Below are positions 27,666 through 38,401 of a DNA stretch of 64,000 nucleotides, one piece after another. The position numbers and the translations under genes are program-made. How positions within the stretch are numbered: the first letter of the stretch is position 1; every line of letters begins with the position of its first letter. The notes beneath the pieces were generated by a model. The model worked only from the letters and a program-made list of their open reading frames with translations, had not been told where the DNA came from and ran no database searches. Origin of the DNA: Verrucomicrobiota bacterium (GTDB taxonomy: Bacteria; Verrucomicrobiota; Verrucomicrobiia; Verrucomicrobiales; Akkermansiaceae). The stretch is from assembly GCA_017301995.1 (NCBI GenBank), contig JAFLEH010000008.1, forward strand, positions 1 to 64,000, written 5' to 3'.

Positions 27666-28784
27666 ATGAACCCGCCACCATATGAAACCTGGCCCGGCCT
27701 AACAACCGCCCGCGAGCGGTTCAACCGGCAGATGCGTTTCCAGTCGTTCGACCGCCTGTTCCATTGGGAATTCGGTTACTGGGACGAATGCTTCCGCGAC
27801 TGGCCGATGTTCCGCGACAACGGCGTCCGCAGCAACCGCGAGGCGGAGATCTTCCTCGGATTCGACCGGTTAGGACTCTGGGAATCCAATCTCTGGATGA
27901 GCCCGCCGTTCGCCGAGGAAATCATCTCCGAACAGGGGGGCACCCGGATCATCCGCAACGCCGACGGCTTGCTCGCCGAGGTGCCCGCCGACGGTCACGA
28001 CACCATCCCGCATTTTCTCAAGGCCAGCGTGGAAACGCCCGACGACTGGCGGCGGATCAAGGAGGAACGGTTCCGCCGCGACGATCCGGCGCGGAAGACC
28101 GACGTTGGATCGGTTAGAGCGGCCCACCCGGCCGACCGCAACTATCCGTTAGGCGTCTATTGCGGTTCGATGATCGGCAAGGTGCGGGACATGCTCACCT
28201 TCGAGGGGCTCGCCTACGCTTGCGAGGATTATCCGGAAATGGTGGAGGACATGGTGGAAACCTGCTGCGTGATGGCCGAGGACTGCCTCGACCAAGTGCT
28301 GCCCGCGATGGATTTCGATTTCGCTTGGGGTTGGGAAGATATCTGTTTCAAGAACGGTCCGCTGGTTTCGCCGGATTTCTTCCGCGGCGTGGTGGTGCCC
28401 CGTTACAAGAGGATCCGGAAGAAACTGGCGGCTGCCGGGATTGACATATGGTTCACCGATTGCGACGGCGACCTGCGTCCGCTGCTGCCGGATCTGTTGG
28501 ATTGCGGGATCAACTGCCTGTTCCCCCACGAAGTCAATGGCTCCGGCCCGCCGACGGATCTGTTGGACAAATACCCCGGCGAACTGCGGATCATGGGCGG
28601 CTTCGACAAGATGGCCCTTGGCGCCGGCCGCGAGGCGATCCGGCAAAACATGGAAAACCTCGCGCCATGGGTGGAGCGCGGCGGATTCATCCCGTTCTGC
28701 GACCATCGGTGCCCGCCCAATGTCAATCCGGACGATTATTTATACTATCTGGATCTGAAGCGCCGGATGTTCGGCATTGGCTAG
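27666..28784 (+). CDS. Uroporphyrinogen decarboxylase-like (URO-D/MtaA superfamily) protein
   Basis: A 372-residue protein started at ATG 27666; an ATG at 27648 would add six residues. It resembles the URO-D superfamily branch that includes corrinoid methyltransferases: YCGSMIGKVRDMLTFEGLAYACEDYPEMVEDM (quoted as EGLAYACEDYPE), DFAWGWEDICFKNGPLVSP, and IDIWFTDCDGDLRPLLP. It lacks the usual N-terminal heme-pathway URO-D signature and has no heme genes around it, so a true HemE role is unlikely. Many Verrucomicrobiota and Planctomycetota carry such paralogues near sugar-degradation genes; their reaction is not established. Its stop is 1 bp from the stop of the convergent GH95 gene. Confidence 0.8.
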   Translation: MNPPPYETWPGLTTARERFNRQMRFQSFDRLFHWEFGYWDECFRDWPMFRDNGVRSNREAEIFLGFDRLGLWESNLWMSPPFAEEIISEQGGTRIIRNADGLLAEVPADGHDTIPHFLKASVETPDDWRRIKEERFRRDDPARKTDVGSVRAAHPADRNYPLGVYCGSMIGKVRDMLTFEGLAYACEDYPEMVEDMVETCCVMAEDCLDQVLPAMDFDFAWGWEDICFKNGPLVSPDFFRGVVVPRYKRIRKKLAAAGIDIWFTDCDGDLRPLLPDLLDCGINCLFPHEVNGSGPPTDLLDKYPGELRIMGGFDKMALGAGREAIRQNMENLAPWVERGGFIPFCDHRCPPNVNPDDYLYYLDLKRRMFGIG

Positions 28785-28785
28785 A

Positions 28786-31515
28786 TCAGCGGATCTGATA
28801 GACCGCGTCCGGCGTGGTGGGGAAGCGGAAGGTGCCGTCCTTGGCCGGTTGGAGGCGGACGGATTTGCCGCCCTGCTCGGAAACGGTGGCGGCGGCGGGA
28901 TTGCCCGGCAGTCTAACCACCGCCGGCAGGCCGAGCGCGGACTTGATCCTCGCGGCGGTCAGTTTTCCGTCCTTCCAGGCAGAGTCCACCTCGAATCCGC
29001 CACGGGCCTTGAGGCCCTTTACGGTGCCGTCGCGCCAGGCCGGAGGCAACGCCGGGAGGATCGAGATTTCGCCGGAGTGGGATTGCAGCAGCGTTTCGCA
29101 GATGCCCGCGGTGATGCCGAAGTTCCCGTCCATCTGGAACGGCGGATGGGTGCAATACAGGTTGGGCATCGTGTTGTGGGTGAGCAGTCCGCGGATCATC
29201 TCGCCCGCTTTGTCGGCCTTGCCGAGACGCGCCCACATCGCGGTGCGCCACGGCCATGTCCACGAGCGGCGCGAGTCGCCGGAGGTGCCGCGCGCTTCCA
29301 GCGAAACGGCGGCGGCCTTCGCCAGGTCAGGCGTTCCGGTTAGGGAAATCTGGCGTCCCGGATAGACCGCGAACAGGTGCGACGTGTGGCGGTGGCCGGA
29401 TTTTTCCAGATCGGGCCGTTCGGTGGTCCATTCCATGATTTGTCCCCACGAGCCGATTTGCGGGCCTAGCAGTTTTTCACGCGCCGCGGCGATCCGGTTC
29501 ACGAGCGCGTCGGTTTTCCCGAGCGCCTTGGCCGCTTCCAGAGTGTTGGTGAAGAGGTCCCAAACAATCTGCTGGTCATGCGCCACGCCGTCCTCACGCG
29601 GGCCGTGCTCCGGCGACCATCCCTTCGGCACCACCAATTTGCCGTCTTTCTCGATCAGATGATCCAGCCAAAAGGCCGACACGTCCGCGAGCACCGGCCA
29701 CGCGGTCTTCGCCAGATAGTCGCGGTCGCCGGTGAACAGATAGTGCTCGTGGAAATGTTGGGCCAACCAGGCGGAGGATGGCAGATTCCATTCCCAGCCG
29801 TTGCCGCCGAAGATATTGACGGAGGTGCGCATCGTCCAGCCCGGAGTCTTTTCACCGAAGGCTTTGACGGTGGCCGCGCGGCTGCCGGGGATCATGGCCA
29901 CGGTCCAGTCGATCAGCGGCATCGCGCATTCGGATAGATTGGAAGGCTCCGCCAGCCAGTAGTTCATCTGAAGGTTGATGTTCGTATGATAGTCCGAATA
30001 CCACGCGGGCTTGTTCGAGTCGTTCCACAGCCCCTGGAGATTGGCCGGCAGGAATCCGCGCGAGCAGGAAATGAGCAGATAGCGGCCGTATTGGAACATC
30101 AGGCCTTCGAGGTGGGGATCCGCCGCGCCTTTCTTATACGCTTCGAGGCGACCGGTGATGGACAGATCGGGCGGAGCCCCGAGATCCAGGTCCACACGGC
30201 CCATCAGCGAGCGGAAATCGGCTAGGTGAGCCTCTTTCAACGCCGGATAGGGTTTCGCGGCCGCCGCAGCGGCCTGTTTGGCGGTGGTTTCCGCGGGATC
30301 GGCTCCGGAGCGGAAGTTTTTGGCGGGATCCAGCGCGTAGTCGGTGGCGGCGGCGAGCACCAGGGTGACGGTGTCCCCACTGAACCGGAGCGCATTTCCG
30401 TCGGCCGTGGCCGAGCCACCTTCGCAACGGACGGTGAGCTGGGCCGCGTTGCGGAGGCCGTTGGCAAGGGCGCCGGCGAATTTCGCCTTATCCCCGGTGG
30501 CGGTGGTGGTTTCGCGATGGGCTCCGGCTAGACGCGCCTTGCCGGCGACCTTTCCGGGTTTGTCAGCGGCGATCCGGACGATGATCGCTTCATCGGGCTT
30601 GCTGGCGAAAACCTCGCGGACGAAGGTCACGCCGTCCTGCCGCCAGGTGGTGGTGTGGATGCCGGTGGCCAGATCGAGACTGCGGGCGTATTTGTCGATG
30701 GCCGGGCCGCCTTTGGCCGGGGCTGGCACGCCCTTGAGGGAAATCTCCGCGATCTGGAAATGGGTGGCATCCAGCGGGGCGAACGTGAAACGGTAATGCC
30801 GGAAACGGAACGATTTGTCAGAGGGAATGCCGTAGGATTTGGTTTCGGCGCGTTTGGCGAACGGCGCTTCGTCACGGTGCTCGTCGAGCGTGCGCCAGGC
30901 GGTGCCATCCGCCGACCCCTCCAGTTTCCAAGTCCGGGGATCACGGTTGGGCACGTCGTTGGCCGAGGTGAACGAGTAGCCGTCCACCGCCGATGGCTGG
31001 CCGAGGTCGATCTGCCAGACCACCGGTTTCCCCTGATGTTCGACGCACCATTTGGTGCGGGTGTCGCCATCACCCGCCTGGTCCACATCCTCGCTGCCGC
31101 TGGGCGCGTGGCCGCTCGCGCACACGGCCGGCGATCCGGAATCCGTGGCACCCGCCATGTCGATGAGCAGGTCACCAAAATTCTGATAGGCCCCGAACTC
31201 GTTCACATCGTATCCGCCGGAGGGGTTGTCGCCGCCGGTCCACAGGCTGGCGTCGTTGAACTGGATCCGCTCCTTGAGCGGGATGCCGAAGATCATCGCG
31301 CCGATCCGGCCGTTGCCCACCGGCTGCGCCTGGCTTTCCCAGATCGATGAGGGAAACTTGGTGGCGTCGCCGAAAAACGCCTCGGATTTCGGGCCGGATT
31401 TGGCCGCGGGCGGCTGGTCGAAGCGGATCTCGAGCGGCTGGGCCGCCATGACCGGTGCCAAGCCGGCTGCGGAAAACGCGAAAACAAGAGATATGCGGGA
31501 GCGGGCGGAGGTCAT
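28786..31515 (-). CDS. GH95 alpha-L-fucosidase with embedded F5/8-type C domain
   Basis: A 909-residue protein started at the ATG ending at 31515 (signal [24 protein letters not shown]). GH95 landmarks are present: [13 protein letters not shown] at the N-terminal beta domain, [15 protein letters not shown] (catalytic-base Asn pair), [11 protein letters not shown] (candidate acid Glu) and [15 protein letters not shown] (Asp). It hydrolyses alpha-1,2-L-fucosides or related L-galactosides by inversion. A discoidin-like F5/8-type C module (about residues 125-265: [21 protein letters not shown], quoted as [14 protein letters not shown]) interrupts the first beta domain rather than being attached at an end. 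The gene converges with the URO-D-like gene and is divergent from the Tat Gfo/Idh gene at 31630. Confidence 0.93.
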   Translation of the reverse strand: MTSARSRISLVFAFSAAGLAPVMAAQPLEIRFDQPPAAKSGPKSEAFFGDATKFPSSIWESQAQPVGNGRIGAMIFGIPLKERIQFNDASLWTGGDNPSGGYDVNEFGAYQNFGDLLIDMAGATDSGSPAVCASGHAPSGSEDVDQAGDGDTRTKWCVEHQGKPVVWQIDLGQPSAVDGYSFTSANDVPNRDPRTWKLEGSADGTAWRTLDEHRDEAPFAKRAETKSYGIPSDKSFRFRHYRFTFAPLDATHFQIAEISLKGVPAPAKGGPAIDKYARSLDLATGIHTTTWRQDGVTFVREVFASKPDEAIIVRIAADKPGKVAGKARLAGAHRETTTATGDKAKFAGALANGLRNAAQLTVRCEGGSATADGNALRFSGDTVTLVLAAATDYALDPAKNFRSGADPAETTAKQAAAAAAKPYPALKEAHLADFRSLMGRVDLDLGAPPDLSITGRLEAYKKGAADPHLEGLMFQYGRYLLISCSRGFLPANLQGLWNDSNKPAWYSDYHTNINLQMNYWLAEPSNLSECAMPLIDWTVAMIPGSRAATVKAFGEKTPGWTMRTSVNIFGGNGWEWNLPSSAWLAQHFHEHYLFTGDRDYLAKTAWPVLADVSAFWLDHLIEKDGKLVVPKGWSPEHGPREDGVAHDQQIVWDLFTNTLEAAKALGKTDALVNRIAAAREKLLGPQIGSWGQIMEWTTERPDLEKSGHRHTSHLFAVYPGRQISLTGTPDLAKAAAVSLEARGTSGDSRRSWTWPWRTAMWARLGKADKAGEMIRGLLTHNTMPNLYCTHPPFQMDGNFGITAGICETLLQSHSGEISILPALPPAWRDGTVKGLKARGGFEVDSAWKDGKLTAARIKSALGLPAVVRLPGNPAAATVSEQGGKSVRLQPAKDGTFRFPTTPDAVYQIR

Positions 31516-31629
31516 AGGAGGACTTCCGATACTTCGCGAATATGCCCGATCTTTCGGCCGGAAGGAAAGACCGGGGATGAACCATCCGTATCGGTCAAAT
31601 GGCCGAACATTTCCCCGGCCCATACCGCC

Positions 31630-32991
31630 ATGCCCCTTCCTAACATTCCACGCCGACGTTTTCTCCAAACCGCAGCCGCAGGCCTCGCCGCACCGCTCGC
31701 CGGACCGCTGCGCGCTCAAACGAAAAGCCCTAACGGAAAGCTCCAGCACGCCTGCATCGGCGTGGGCGGCATGATGGGCGGCGGCGATCTATCGAATTTC
31801 AAGGCCCACCCGGACACCCAGATCGTGGCGATCTGCGACATTGACCCCAATCATCTCGAAGCCGCCCGCAAGCAGGTGCCGGACGCCCGCGTTTACACCG
31901 ACTGGCGCGAACTCATTGCGAAAGAAGGCGACCGCATCGACTCGATCAACGCGACCGTGCCGGACCACATGCACGCCGCCATCGCGATGACCGCGCTCAA
32001 CGCCGGCAAGCATGTCTATTGTCAGAAACCGCTATGCCATGATATCGCGGAAGCCCGCGCGCTGGCCGAGGCCGCCCAACGGACGGGACTCGTCACCCAA
32101 CTCGGCACCCAACACGCGTCCGGCATGGGCGACCGCACCGCGGTGCATTACATCCGCAGCGGCGCGATCGGCAAAGTCAAACGCGTCTGCCTCTGCGCCA
32201 ACCGCCCCGGTGCCGACCAGTATCGATTGTTAGGCCCGCGCCCCCAAGGCCAGGAACCGCCGGCCGGCCTGGCATGGGATCTGTGGCTCGGAACCGCCCC
32301 CGCGCGCCCCTACGCGCCGGGAATCTATCATCCGGTCCAATGGCGGTCGTGGCTCGACTTCGGCACCGGCTGGTCCGGCGACATCGGCTGCCACATTTTC
32401 AACGCGGTCTGGCGCGCGCTCGACCTCAAGGCCCCGAAATCCGTGTCCGCCAAGGTTCAGGAAAGCTGGAAGAACTCCCCCGAACGCCGCGGCGACACCT
32501 GGCCGCAGTCAAACCACATTACCTGGGTGTTTCCCGGAAACGCTCTAACCGAAGGCGAGGAGCTGATCGTGGAATGGTTCGACGGCGAGTTCTTCCCGCC
32601 CGAGGAGATCCGCTCGATCCACCAGGGCAACTATCCGGGTGAAGCCGCGATGTTTGTCGGCACCGAGGGCTCGCTGCTGCTGCCCCACACGTCCGGCCCG
32701 ATTCTCTATCCGCGCGAGAAATACAAGGACATCGAGCGCCCGAAGCTCGACCCGCGCAACCACTATCACTACTTCGCCGATGCCTGCCTCGGCCGGAACA
32801 AGACCGAATCGCACTTCCAGTTCGCCGGGCCGATGACCGAGACGGTTTTGTTGGGAACGGTGGCGATCCGCGAGCCGGACACGCTCCTCCAATGGGATCC
32901 GGTGGCGATGAAATTCCCCAACCATCCCGCCGCCGACCGCCTACTCCGCCGCACCTATCGCGAGGGATGGAGCGTGAAGGGGCTGGGGTGA
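31630..32991 (+). CDS. Tat-exported Gfo/Idh/MocA-family oxidoreductase
   Basis: A 453-residue protein with a twin-arginine signal ([20 protein letters not shown]). The Rossmann half contains [32 protein letters not shown] and [13 protein letters not shown]; the family Lys is in YCQKPLCHD. The C-terminal domain has [17 protein letters not shown]. It belongs to the same exported branch as the protein at 17211 but is not a recent duplicate. It is divergent from the GH95 gene by ~115 bp, suggesting work on fucose-like products, by inference. Its last ~66 bp (to the TGA at 32989-32991) are repeated 1.6 kb downstream at 34605-34670, on the other side of the ATPase gene. Confidence 0.92.
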   Translation: MPLPNIPRRRFLQTAAAGLAAPLAGPLRAQTKSPNGKLQHACIGVGGMMGGGDLSNFKAHPDTQIVAICDIDPNHLEAARKQVPDARVYTDWRELIAKEGDRIDSINATVPDHMHAAIAMTALNAGKHVYCQKPLCHDIAEARALAEAAQRTGLVTQLGTQHASGMGDRTAVHYIRSGAIGKVKRVCLCANRPGADQYRLLGPRPQGQEPPAGLAWDLWLGTAPARPYAPGIYHPVQWRSWLDFGTGWSGDIGCHIFNAVWRALDLKAPKSVSAKVQESWKNSPERRGDTWPQSNHITWVFPGNALTEGEELIVEWFDGEFFPPEEIRSIHQGNYPGEAAMFVGTEGSLLLPHTSGPILYPREKYKDIERPKLDPRNHYHYFADACLGRNKTESHFQFAGPMTETVLLGTVAIREPDTLLQWDPVAMKFPNHPAADRLLRRTYREGWSVKGLG

Positions 32992-32993
32992 GG
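32925..32993 (+). repeat. Direct repeat, left copy (3' end of Gfo/Idh gene)
   Basis: About 69 bp ending the oxidoreductase gene, matching 34605-34670 with three substitutions and one 3-bp gap in a GCC run. It encodes the C-terminus [18 protein letters not shown] plus the stop and two bases beyond it. Homology stops abruptly at 32993. Confidence 0.93.
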
Positions 32994-33027
32994 GTCATCC
33001 GGCCGTGCTCCGCCAACCTGCCTGGTT

Positions 33028-33118
33028 TTGGCACCAAATCGACATTTTGTTGATTTGGTGCCGTAAATTCCAAAAATGTTTCTGGCACGAGATTGACAAA
33101 ATGTCGATTTGGTGCCAA
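33028..33118. promoter_or_regulatory. 23-bp perfect inverted repeat with internal copies upstream of the ATPase
   Basis: Left arm 33028-33050 (TTGGCACCAAATCGAC, then ATTTTGT) and right arm 33096-33118 are exact reverse complements across 45 bp. The 11-mer GATTTGGTGCC occurs again at 33052-33062, and an imperfect forward copy (GGCACGAGATTGAC) is at 33084-33097, so the motif appears four times in alternating orientation. It ends 33 bp before the ATPase ATG, a position suited to an operator or cruciform, or to an end sequence of the cassette. Confidence 0.75.
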
Positions 33119-33151
33119 TCTCATGCCGCCTGACGAAGGTAGGAATTCGAT

Positions 33152-34588
33152 ATGAGCGCATTCATCGGAAGAAGGGAGGAAAGGCGGGAATTCGCGGAAC
33201 TGCTCCGGCGAAAGCAGGCGTCTTTGGTCACCTGCCAGGGAAGGAGGAGAATCGGCAAAAGTCGGTTTATCGAGGAGTGTGCCCGTGCCGCCGGCGCCTT
33301 CATCTCCCTGAGCGGTCTGCCGCCGCGCGAGGGCATCGGGAGGCAGGATCAACTGGCCGCGTTTTCGGAACAACTGGCACGCCAGACCAAGGCTCCCCGC
33401 GTGATTTTGGATAGCTGGCCAGACGCCCTCGACCTGCTTGCCAGCCAGCTTCCGGAAAGAGGGCCGGTGGTGGTGTTACTTGATGAAATCTCCTGGATGG
33501 CGATCGGCGACCGCGATTTCGCCGGGCACCTCAAGAACGCTTGGGACCGGAGCTTTTCCAAGCGCGCCGGTCTGGTCTTCGTTCTCTGCGGATCAGTTTC
33601 ATCGTGGATAGAAACCAATATTCTCAACAACACCGGTTTCGTGGGCCGTTGCACATGGCGGTTTCATTTGAAGCCCCTGCCTTTGGCTGATTGTGTCGCT
33701 TTTTGGGGCAAGCGCGCTGCCAAAACCAGTGCCGCGGAGAAATGGCGGGTGCTCGCCGTCACCGGAGGCGTGCCCGGTTATCTGGAACAGATCATCGCCC
33801 ACAAGAGCGCGGAGGAGAATATCTCGCGCCTTTGCTTCCACCCGGGAGGCATGTTGTTCCGCGAGTGCGACCGCATTTTCCACGACATTTTTTCCCGGAA
33901 GGCCCGGACATACAGGGACATAGCGGGCGCATTGGTTGGCGGCCCCAAATCCCTGCGGCAGATCGGACTCGCCATCGGGCGCGAACGGGGTGGCAGCCTG
34001 GGCGATGCCCTACGCGAACTCGAAATGGCCGGATTCATCCGCAAGGAGCGGTTTTTCAACCCTCTTACGGGGACATCCGCCCCACGCGACCACATTTTCC
34101 GACTTGCGGATAATTACCTGCGTTTTCATCTGAGATATGTGGAACCCGTGAGGGAACAGGTGGAGAAGGGGTTCTACCAACGCACTCCGCTCGAATCGCT
34201 CGGAGCTTGGGACTCGATCATGGGGCTTCAGTTTGAGACATTGGTTCTGGACAATCTGGAGGAGGTGTTCAGCCGTTTGGGCCTGAGCCGACGGGTCATC
34301 CTCAATGCAGGTCCTTATTCACAGGCTCGGACCCTCCGCCGCGAGGGTTGTCAGATCGACCTGCTCATCCGCACCCGCCAGTCACTCTATATCGCGGAAA
34401 TGAAATTCCGGCGAAGAACCGGTCCCGAGGTGTTGGACGAGGTCCAACGGAAAGTCGCGTGTCTCAGGCTTCCCAAAGGCCAGTCCTTCCGCACCGTGCT
34501 GATCCATTCAGGTGAACTCGATCCCTCGGTGGAGGCATCGGACTACTTCGACTTCATCCTCAACGCGGACGATTGGCTGGAATCATGA
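33152..34588 (+). CDS. AAA ATPase (AAA_14/DUF234-type) with PD-(D/E)XK-like C-terminus
   Basis: A 478-residue cytoplasmic protein. Residues 30-37 are the family Walker A (GRRRIGKS) and 107-112 Walker B (VVLLDE). A winged-helix region follows at about 255-300 (SLRQIGLAIG, ALRELEMAGFIRKE). The C-terminal segment has Glu361 (LQFETLVL), Asp403 (QIDLLI) and Glu416-x-Lys418 (YIAEMKF), matching the E..D..ExK layout of PD-(D/E)XK nuclease-like folds. These ATPases are patchily distributed in bacteria and archaea and have no settled function. GAAGGTAGG about 12 bp upstream of the ATG is a plausible ribosome site. It is the only gene in a segment bounded by direct repeats and preceded by a strong inverted repeat. 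Confidence 0.92.
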   Translation: MSAFIGRREERREFAELLRRKQASLVTCQGRRRIGKSRFIEECARAAGAFISLSGLPPREGIGRQDQLAAFSEQLARQTKAPRVILDSWPDALDLLASQLPERGPVVVLLDEISWMAIGDRDFAGHLKNAWDRSFSKRAGLVFVLCGSVSSWIETNILNNTGFVGRCTWRFHLKPLPLADCVAFWGKRAAKTSAAEKWRVLAVTGGVPGYLEQIIAHKSAEENISRLCFHPGGMLFRECDRIFHDIFSRKARTYRDIAGALVGGPKSLRQIGLAIGRERGGSLGDALRELEMAGFIRKERFFNPLTGTSAPRDHIFRLADNYLRFHLRYVEPVREQVEKGFYQRTPLESLGAWDSIMGLQFETLVLDNLEEVFSRLGLSRRVILNAGPYSQARTLRREGCQIDLLIRTRQSLYIAEMKFRRRTGPEVLDEVQRKVACLRLPKGQSFRTVLIHSGELDPSVEASDYFDFILNADDWLES

Positions 34589-34604
34589 TCGCCAGGTCGG
34601 GCGG

Positions 34605-34670
34605 TCCCGCCGACCGCCTGCTCCGCCGCTCCTATCGCGAGGGATGGAGCGTGATGGGGCTGGGGTGAGG
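34605..34670 (+). repeat. Direct repeat, right copy (duplicate of Gfo/Idh 3' end)
   Basis: Near-identical to 32925-32993. It still encodes DRLLRRSYREGWSVMGLG and a stop but has no gene body in front of it. The changes include two that alter amino acids (Thr to Ser, Lys to Met), so the copies have diverged a little. Homology ends at the same base as the left copy. Confidence 0.93.
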
Positions 34671-34675
34671 TTCGG

Positions 34676-35185
34676 TCAATGACAGCCGCAGCCGCCGTGG
34701 CCGCCACCACCGCCGCAGCATTCGCCGCCACCGTGGCTGTGGCCATGATCGTCATCGCCGTCGTGGCAGCCGCAGCCGCCACCACCGCCGCCGCAGCATC
34801 CGCCGGATTCGGCCACATCGTCGGCGGTCGGCACCCGGCCCAGTTCGAGCGTGAGTCCCAGCCAGCGGCCGATTTCCTTCTGGAGCTTCTCCAGTTTCTG
34901 CTGGGCGTCCATGAAATCGGTGGCCACCGGATTGCCGAATAGCGCGTCGCGGGCGGACTCGAAGCCGCGGATTTCGGCGGCACCGAGTTCGATGCCGGCG
35001 TGCTGCTTCTGGTGGAGCTGTTCGCCCAATTGGTGAACGCTCTTGTATTGCTCGCGAGCGGCATCGTCGTTCAGGAACCGCTCGACGCGGGCCTGAAGTT
35101 GCGCGAACATCGGGGACCCGGCGATTTCGGCGCAGAGTTCCTTGGTCTTGGCGAGAATGGGGGAATCGTCGGTCAGCAGTGGCAT
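34676..35185 (-). CDS. YlbF/YmcA-like protein with Cys/His/Gly-rich tail
   Basis: A 169-residue protein started at the ATG ending at 35185 (MPLLTDDSPILAKTKELCAE); the frame is open further upstream only as a shadow of the sod gene. Residues about 5-120 form the helical YlbF-type domain (AREQYKSVHQLGEQLHQK, DFMDAQQKLEKLQKEIG). From about residue 127 the chain becomes a run of Gly, Cys, His and Asp (GGCCGGGGGGCGCHDGDDDH, ending GGCGCH), with eight Cys and several His. In Bacillus, YlbF, YmcA and YaaT form an iron-sulfur complex affecting RNA processing and development. A metal-binding role for the tail is inferred. It stands divergent from the superoxide dismutase gene. Confidence 0.82.
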   Translation of the reverse strand: MPLLTDDSPILAKTKELCAEIAGSPMFAQLQARVERFLNDDAAREQYKSVHQLGEQLHQKQHAGIELGAAEIRGFESARDALFGNPVATDFMDAQQKLEKLQKEIGRWLGLTLELGRVPTADDVAESGGCCGGGGGGCGCHDGDDDHGHSHGGGECCGGGGGHGGCGCH

Positions 35186-35374
35186 AGGCGCATCCCTTAA
35201 GCACGGATTCGCGGTCTGGCAAACCGGATTGTGGAAAACGCGGAGAATTTTTTCGGGAAACATTGCTTCTTGCAGGATCCCTGAACCGTGCTTTATTTGC
35301 GCCCGGTCGCCGGAAACGGCATTTCTTGCGCCGTGCCGACCGATTTCCGAACCCCAACCCCACCAACCGACATC

Positions 35375-36016
35375 ATGGCCTACACCCTCCCCGAACTTGG
35401 ATACTCTTTCGACGCCCTCGAACCCCACATCGACGCCCGCACGATGGAAATCCACCACGGCAAGCACCACGCCGCCTACGTGACCAACCTCAACAACGCG
35501 ATCGCCGGCAAGGCGGAGCTTGAGGCCAAGTGCCCCGGCGAACTGATCGCCGACCTGGCCTCGGTTCCGGAGGACATCCGCACCGTGGTCCGCAACAACG
35601 GCGGCGGCCACGTCAACCACAGCCTGTTCTGGAAAATGATCGCCCCCGGCGGCGCCAAGGCCCCGTCCGGCGAACTCGCCGCGGCCATCGACGCCTCGTT
35701 CGGCTCGCTCGACGCGATGAAAGAAGCCTTCGCCAAGGCCGCCATGACCCGCTTCGGCTCCGGTTGGGCCTGGCTTTGCAGCAAGGACGGCAAGCTCGCC
35801 GTCTGCTCCACCGCCAATCAGGACAACCCGGTGATGGGTCCGGAGTTCGGCGGCGGCAGCGGTCGGCCGCTGCTCGGCCTGGACGTTTGGGAACACGCCT
35901 ACTATCTCAACTACCAGAACCGCCGCCCCGACTACGTGGCCGCCTTCTGGAACATCGTCAACTGGGACGTCGTCGCCGCCCGCTACGCCAGCGAGTGCGA
36001 ATGCGCCGGAAAGTGA
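35375..36016 (+). CDS. sodA: Superoxide dismutase, Mn-type
   Basis: A 213-residue protein started at ATG 35375; the longer frame upstream adds residues with no homology. Metal ligands are His27 (MEIHHGKHH), His82 ([11 protein letters not shown]), Asp170 and His174 ([13 protein letters not shown]). GGGHVNHS and [10 protein letters not shown] are characteristic of manganese or cambialistic enzymes rather than iron-only ones. It dismutates superoxide in the cytoplasm; no signal peptide is present. The last residues (ASECECAGK) carry an unusual pair of Cys. It is transcribed away from the YlbF-like gene with a ~190-bp shared upstream region. Confidence 0.96.
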   Translation: MAYTLPELGYSFDALEPHIDARTMEIHHGKHHAAYVTNLNNAIAGKAELEAKCPGELIADLASVPEDIRTVVRNNGGGHVNHSLFWKMIAPGGAKAPSGELAAAIDASFGSLDAMKEAFAKAAMTRFGSGWAWLCSKDGKLAVCSTANQDNPVMGPEFGGGSGRPLLGLDVWEHAYYLNYQNRRPDYVAAFWNIVNWDVVAARYASECECAGK

Positions 36017-36048
36017 CCGGTCCGGAAGATAGACAACCTGACTCGGAG

Positions 36049-36081
36049 CCTCCTGACGCTGTCGCAGGTCATCCCAGGAGG
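36049..36081 (+). terminator. Hairpin downstream of sodA
   Basis: CCTCCTGAC (36049) pairs with GTC..CAGGAGG (to 36081), with a small bulge, about 30 bp after the sodA stop. TTTTT follows at 36093, further away than in a standard intrinsic terminator, so the role is tentative. Confidence 0.35.
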
Positions 36082-36270
36082 TTCGATTGTCGGTTTTTGA
36101 AGCGGCGGATGGTCTATCCGATCACCCATTCAGAAATCAACAATCTTCAATCGTAAATCGATCGGAATTCCCGATGCCTTGAGCTGAGTTCGCGGTCCCG
36201 CGATCCACGCTTGCCAAGCGCGGTCGGATACGGTTGAAACGTGGAAACCAACCCCCGTTTCATCCGAATC

Positions 36271-38318
<2,048 letters not shown>

Positions 38319-38322
<4 letters not shown>

Positions 38323-38394
38323 CCGCCTTCGTGAGAAGGTGGCAAGGAGGGCGGACGGGAACCTGGAGGGCCACGCTCTCACGAGCGCGGCTAC
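38319..38394. repeat. REP/BIME-like nested palindrome between convergent genes
   Basis: Arms 38319-38342 (GTAGCCGCCTTCGTGAGAAG..) and 38371-38394 (..CTCACGAGCGCGGCTAC) are reverse complements at 20 of 24 positions. Each arm can also fold alone (CTTCGTGAGAAG and GCTCTCACGAGC). It fills the gap between cstA and the sensor-kinase gene and provides the cstA stop codon, so it may also act as a two-way terminator. Confidence 0.7.
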
Positions 38395-38401
38395 CGGGCG
38401 C

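Larger units (their letters stand above)
32994..34604 (+). mobile_element. Putative single-gene ATPase cassette
   Basis: The 1.6 kb between two near-identical direct repeats contains only an inverted-repeat array (33028-33118) and one gene (33152-34588). The right repeat starts 17 bp after the ATPase stop. The left copy completes the oxidoreductase frame, while the right copy repeats its last codons and stop. This is the footprint expected if a segment was inserted at the 3' end of a gene together with, or creating, a duplicate of that end, in the manner of elements that restore the gene they enter. No recombinase is encoded, so the mobilisation mechanism is unknown and the mobile nature is inferred. 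Confidence 0.6.

Noticed and set aside
27666..28784. HemE (true uroporphyrinogen decarboxylase)
   Set aside because: Lacks the N-terminal heme-pathway signature and has no heme genes around; kept as a URO-D-like paralogue.
34605..34670. Small peptide gene in the right direct repeat
   Set aside because: It encodes only the C-terminal 20 residues of the oxidoreductase with no start codon context.
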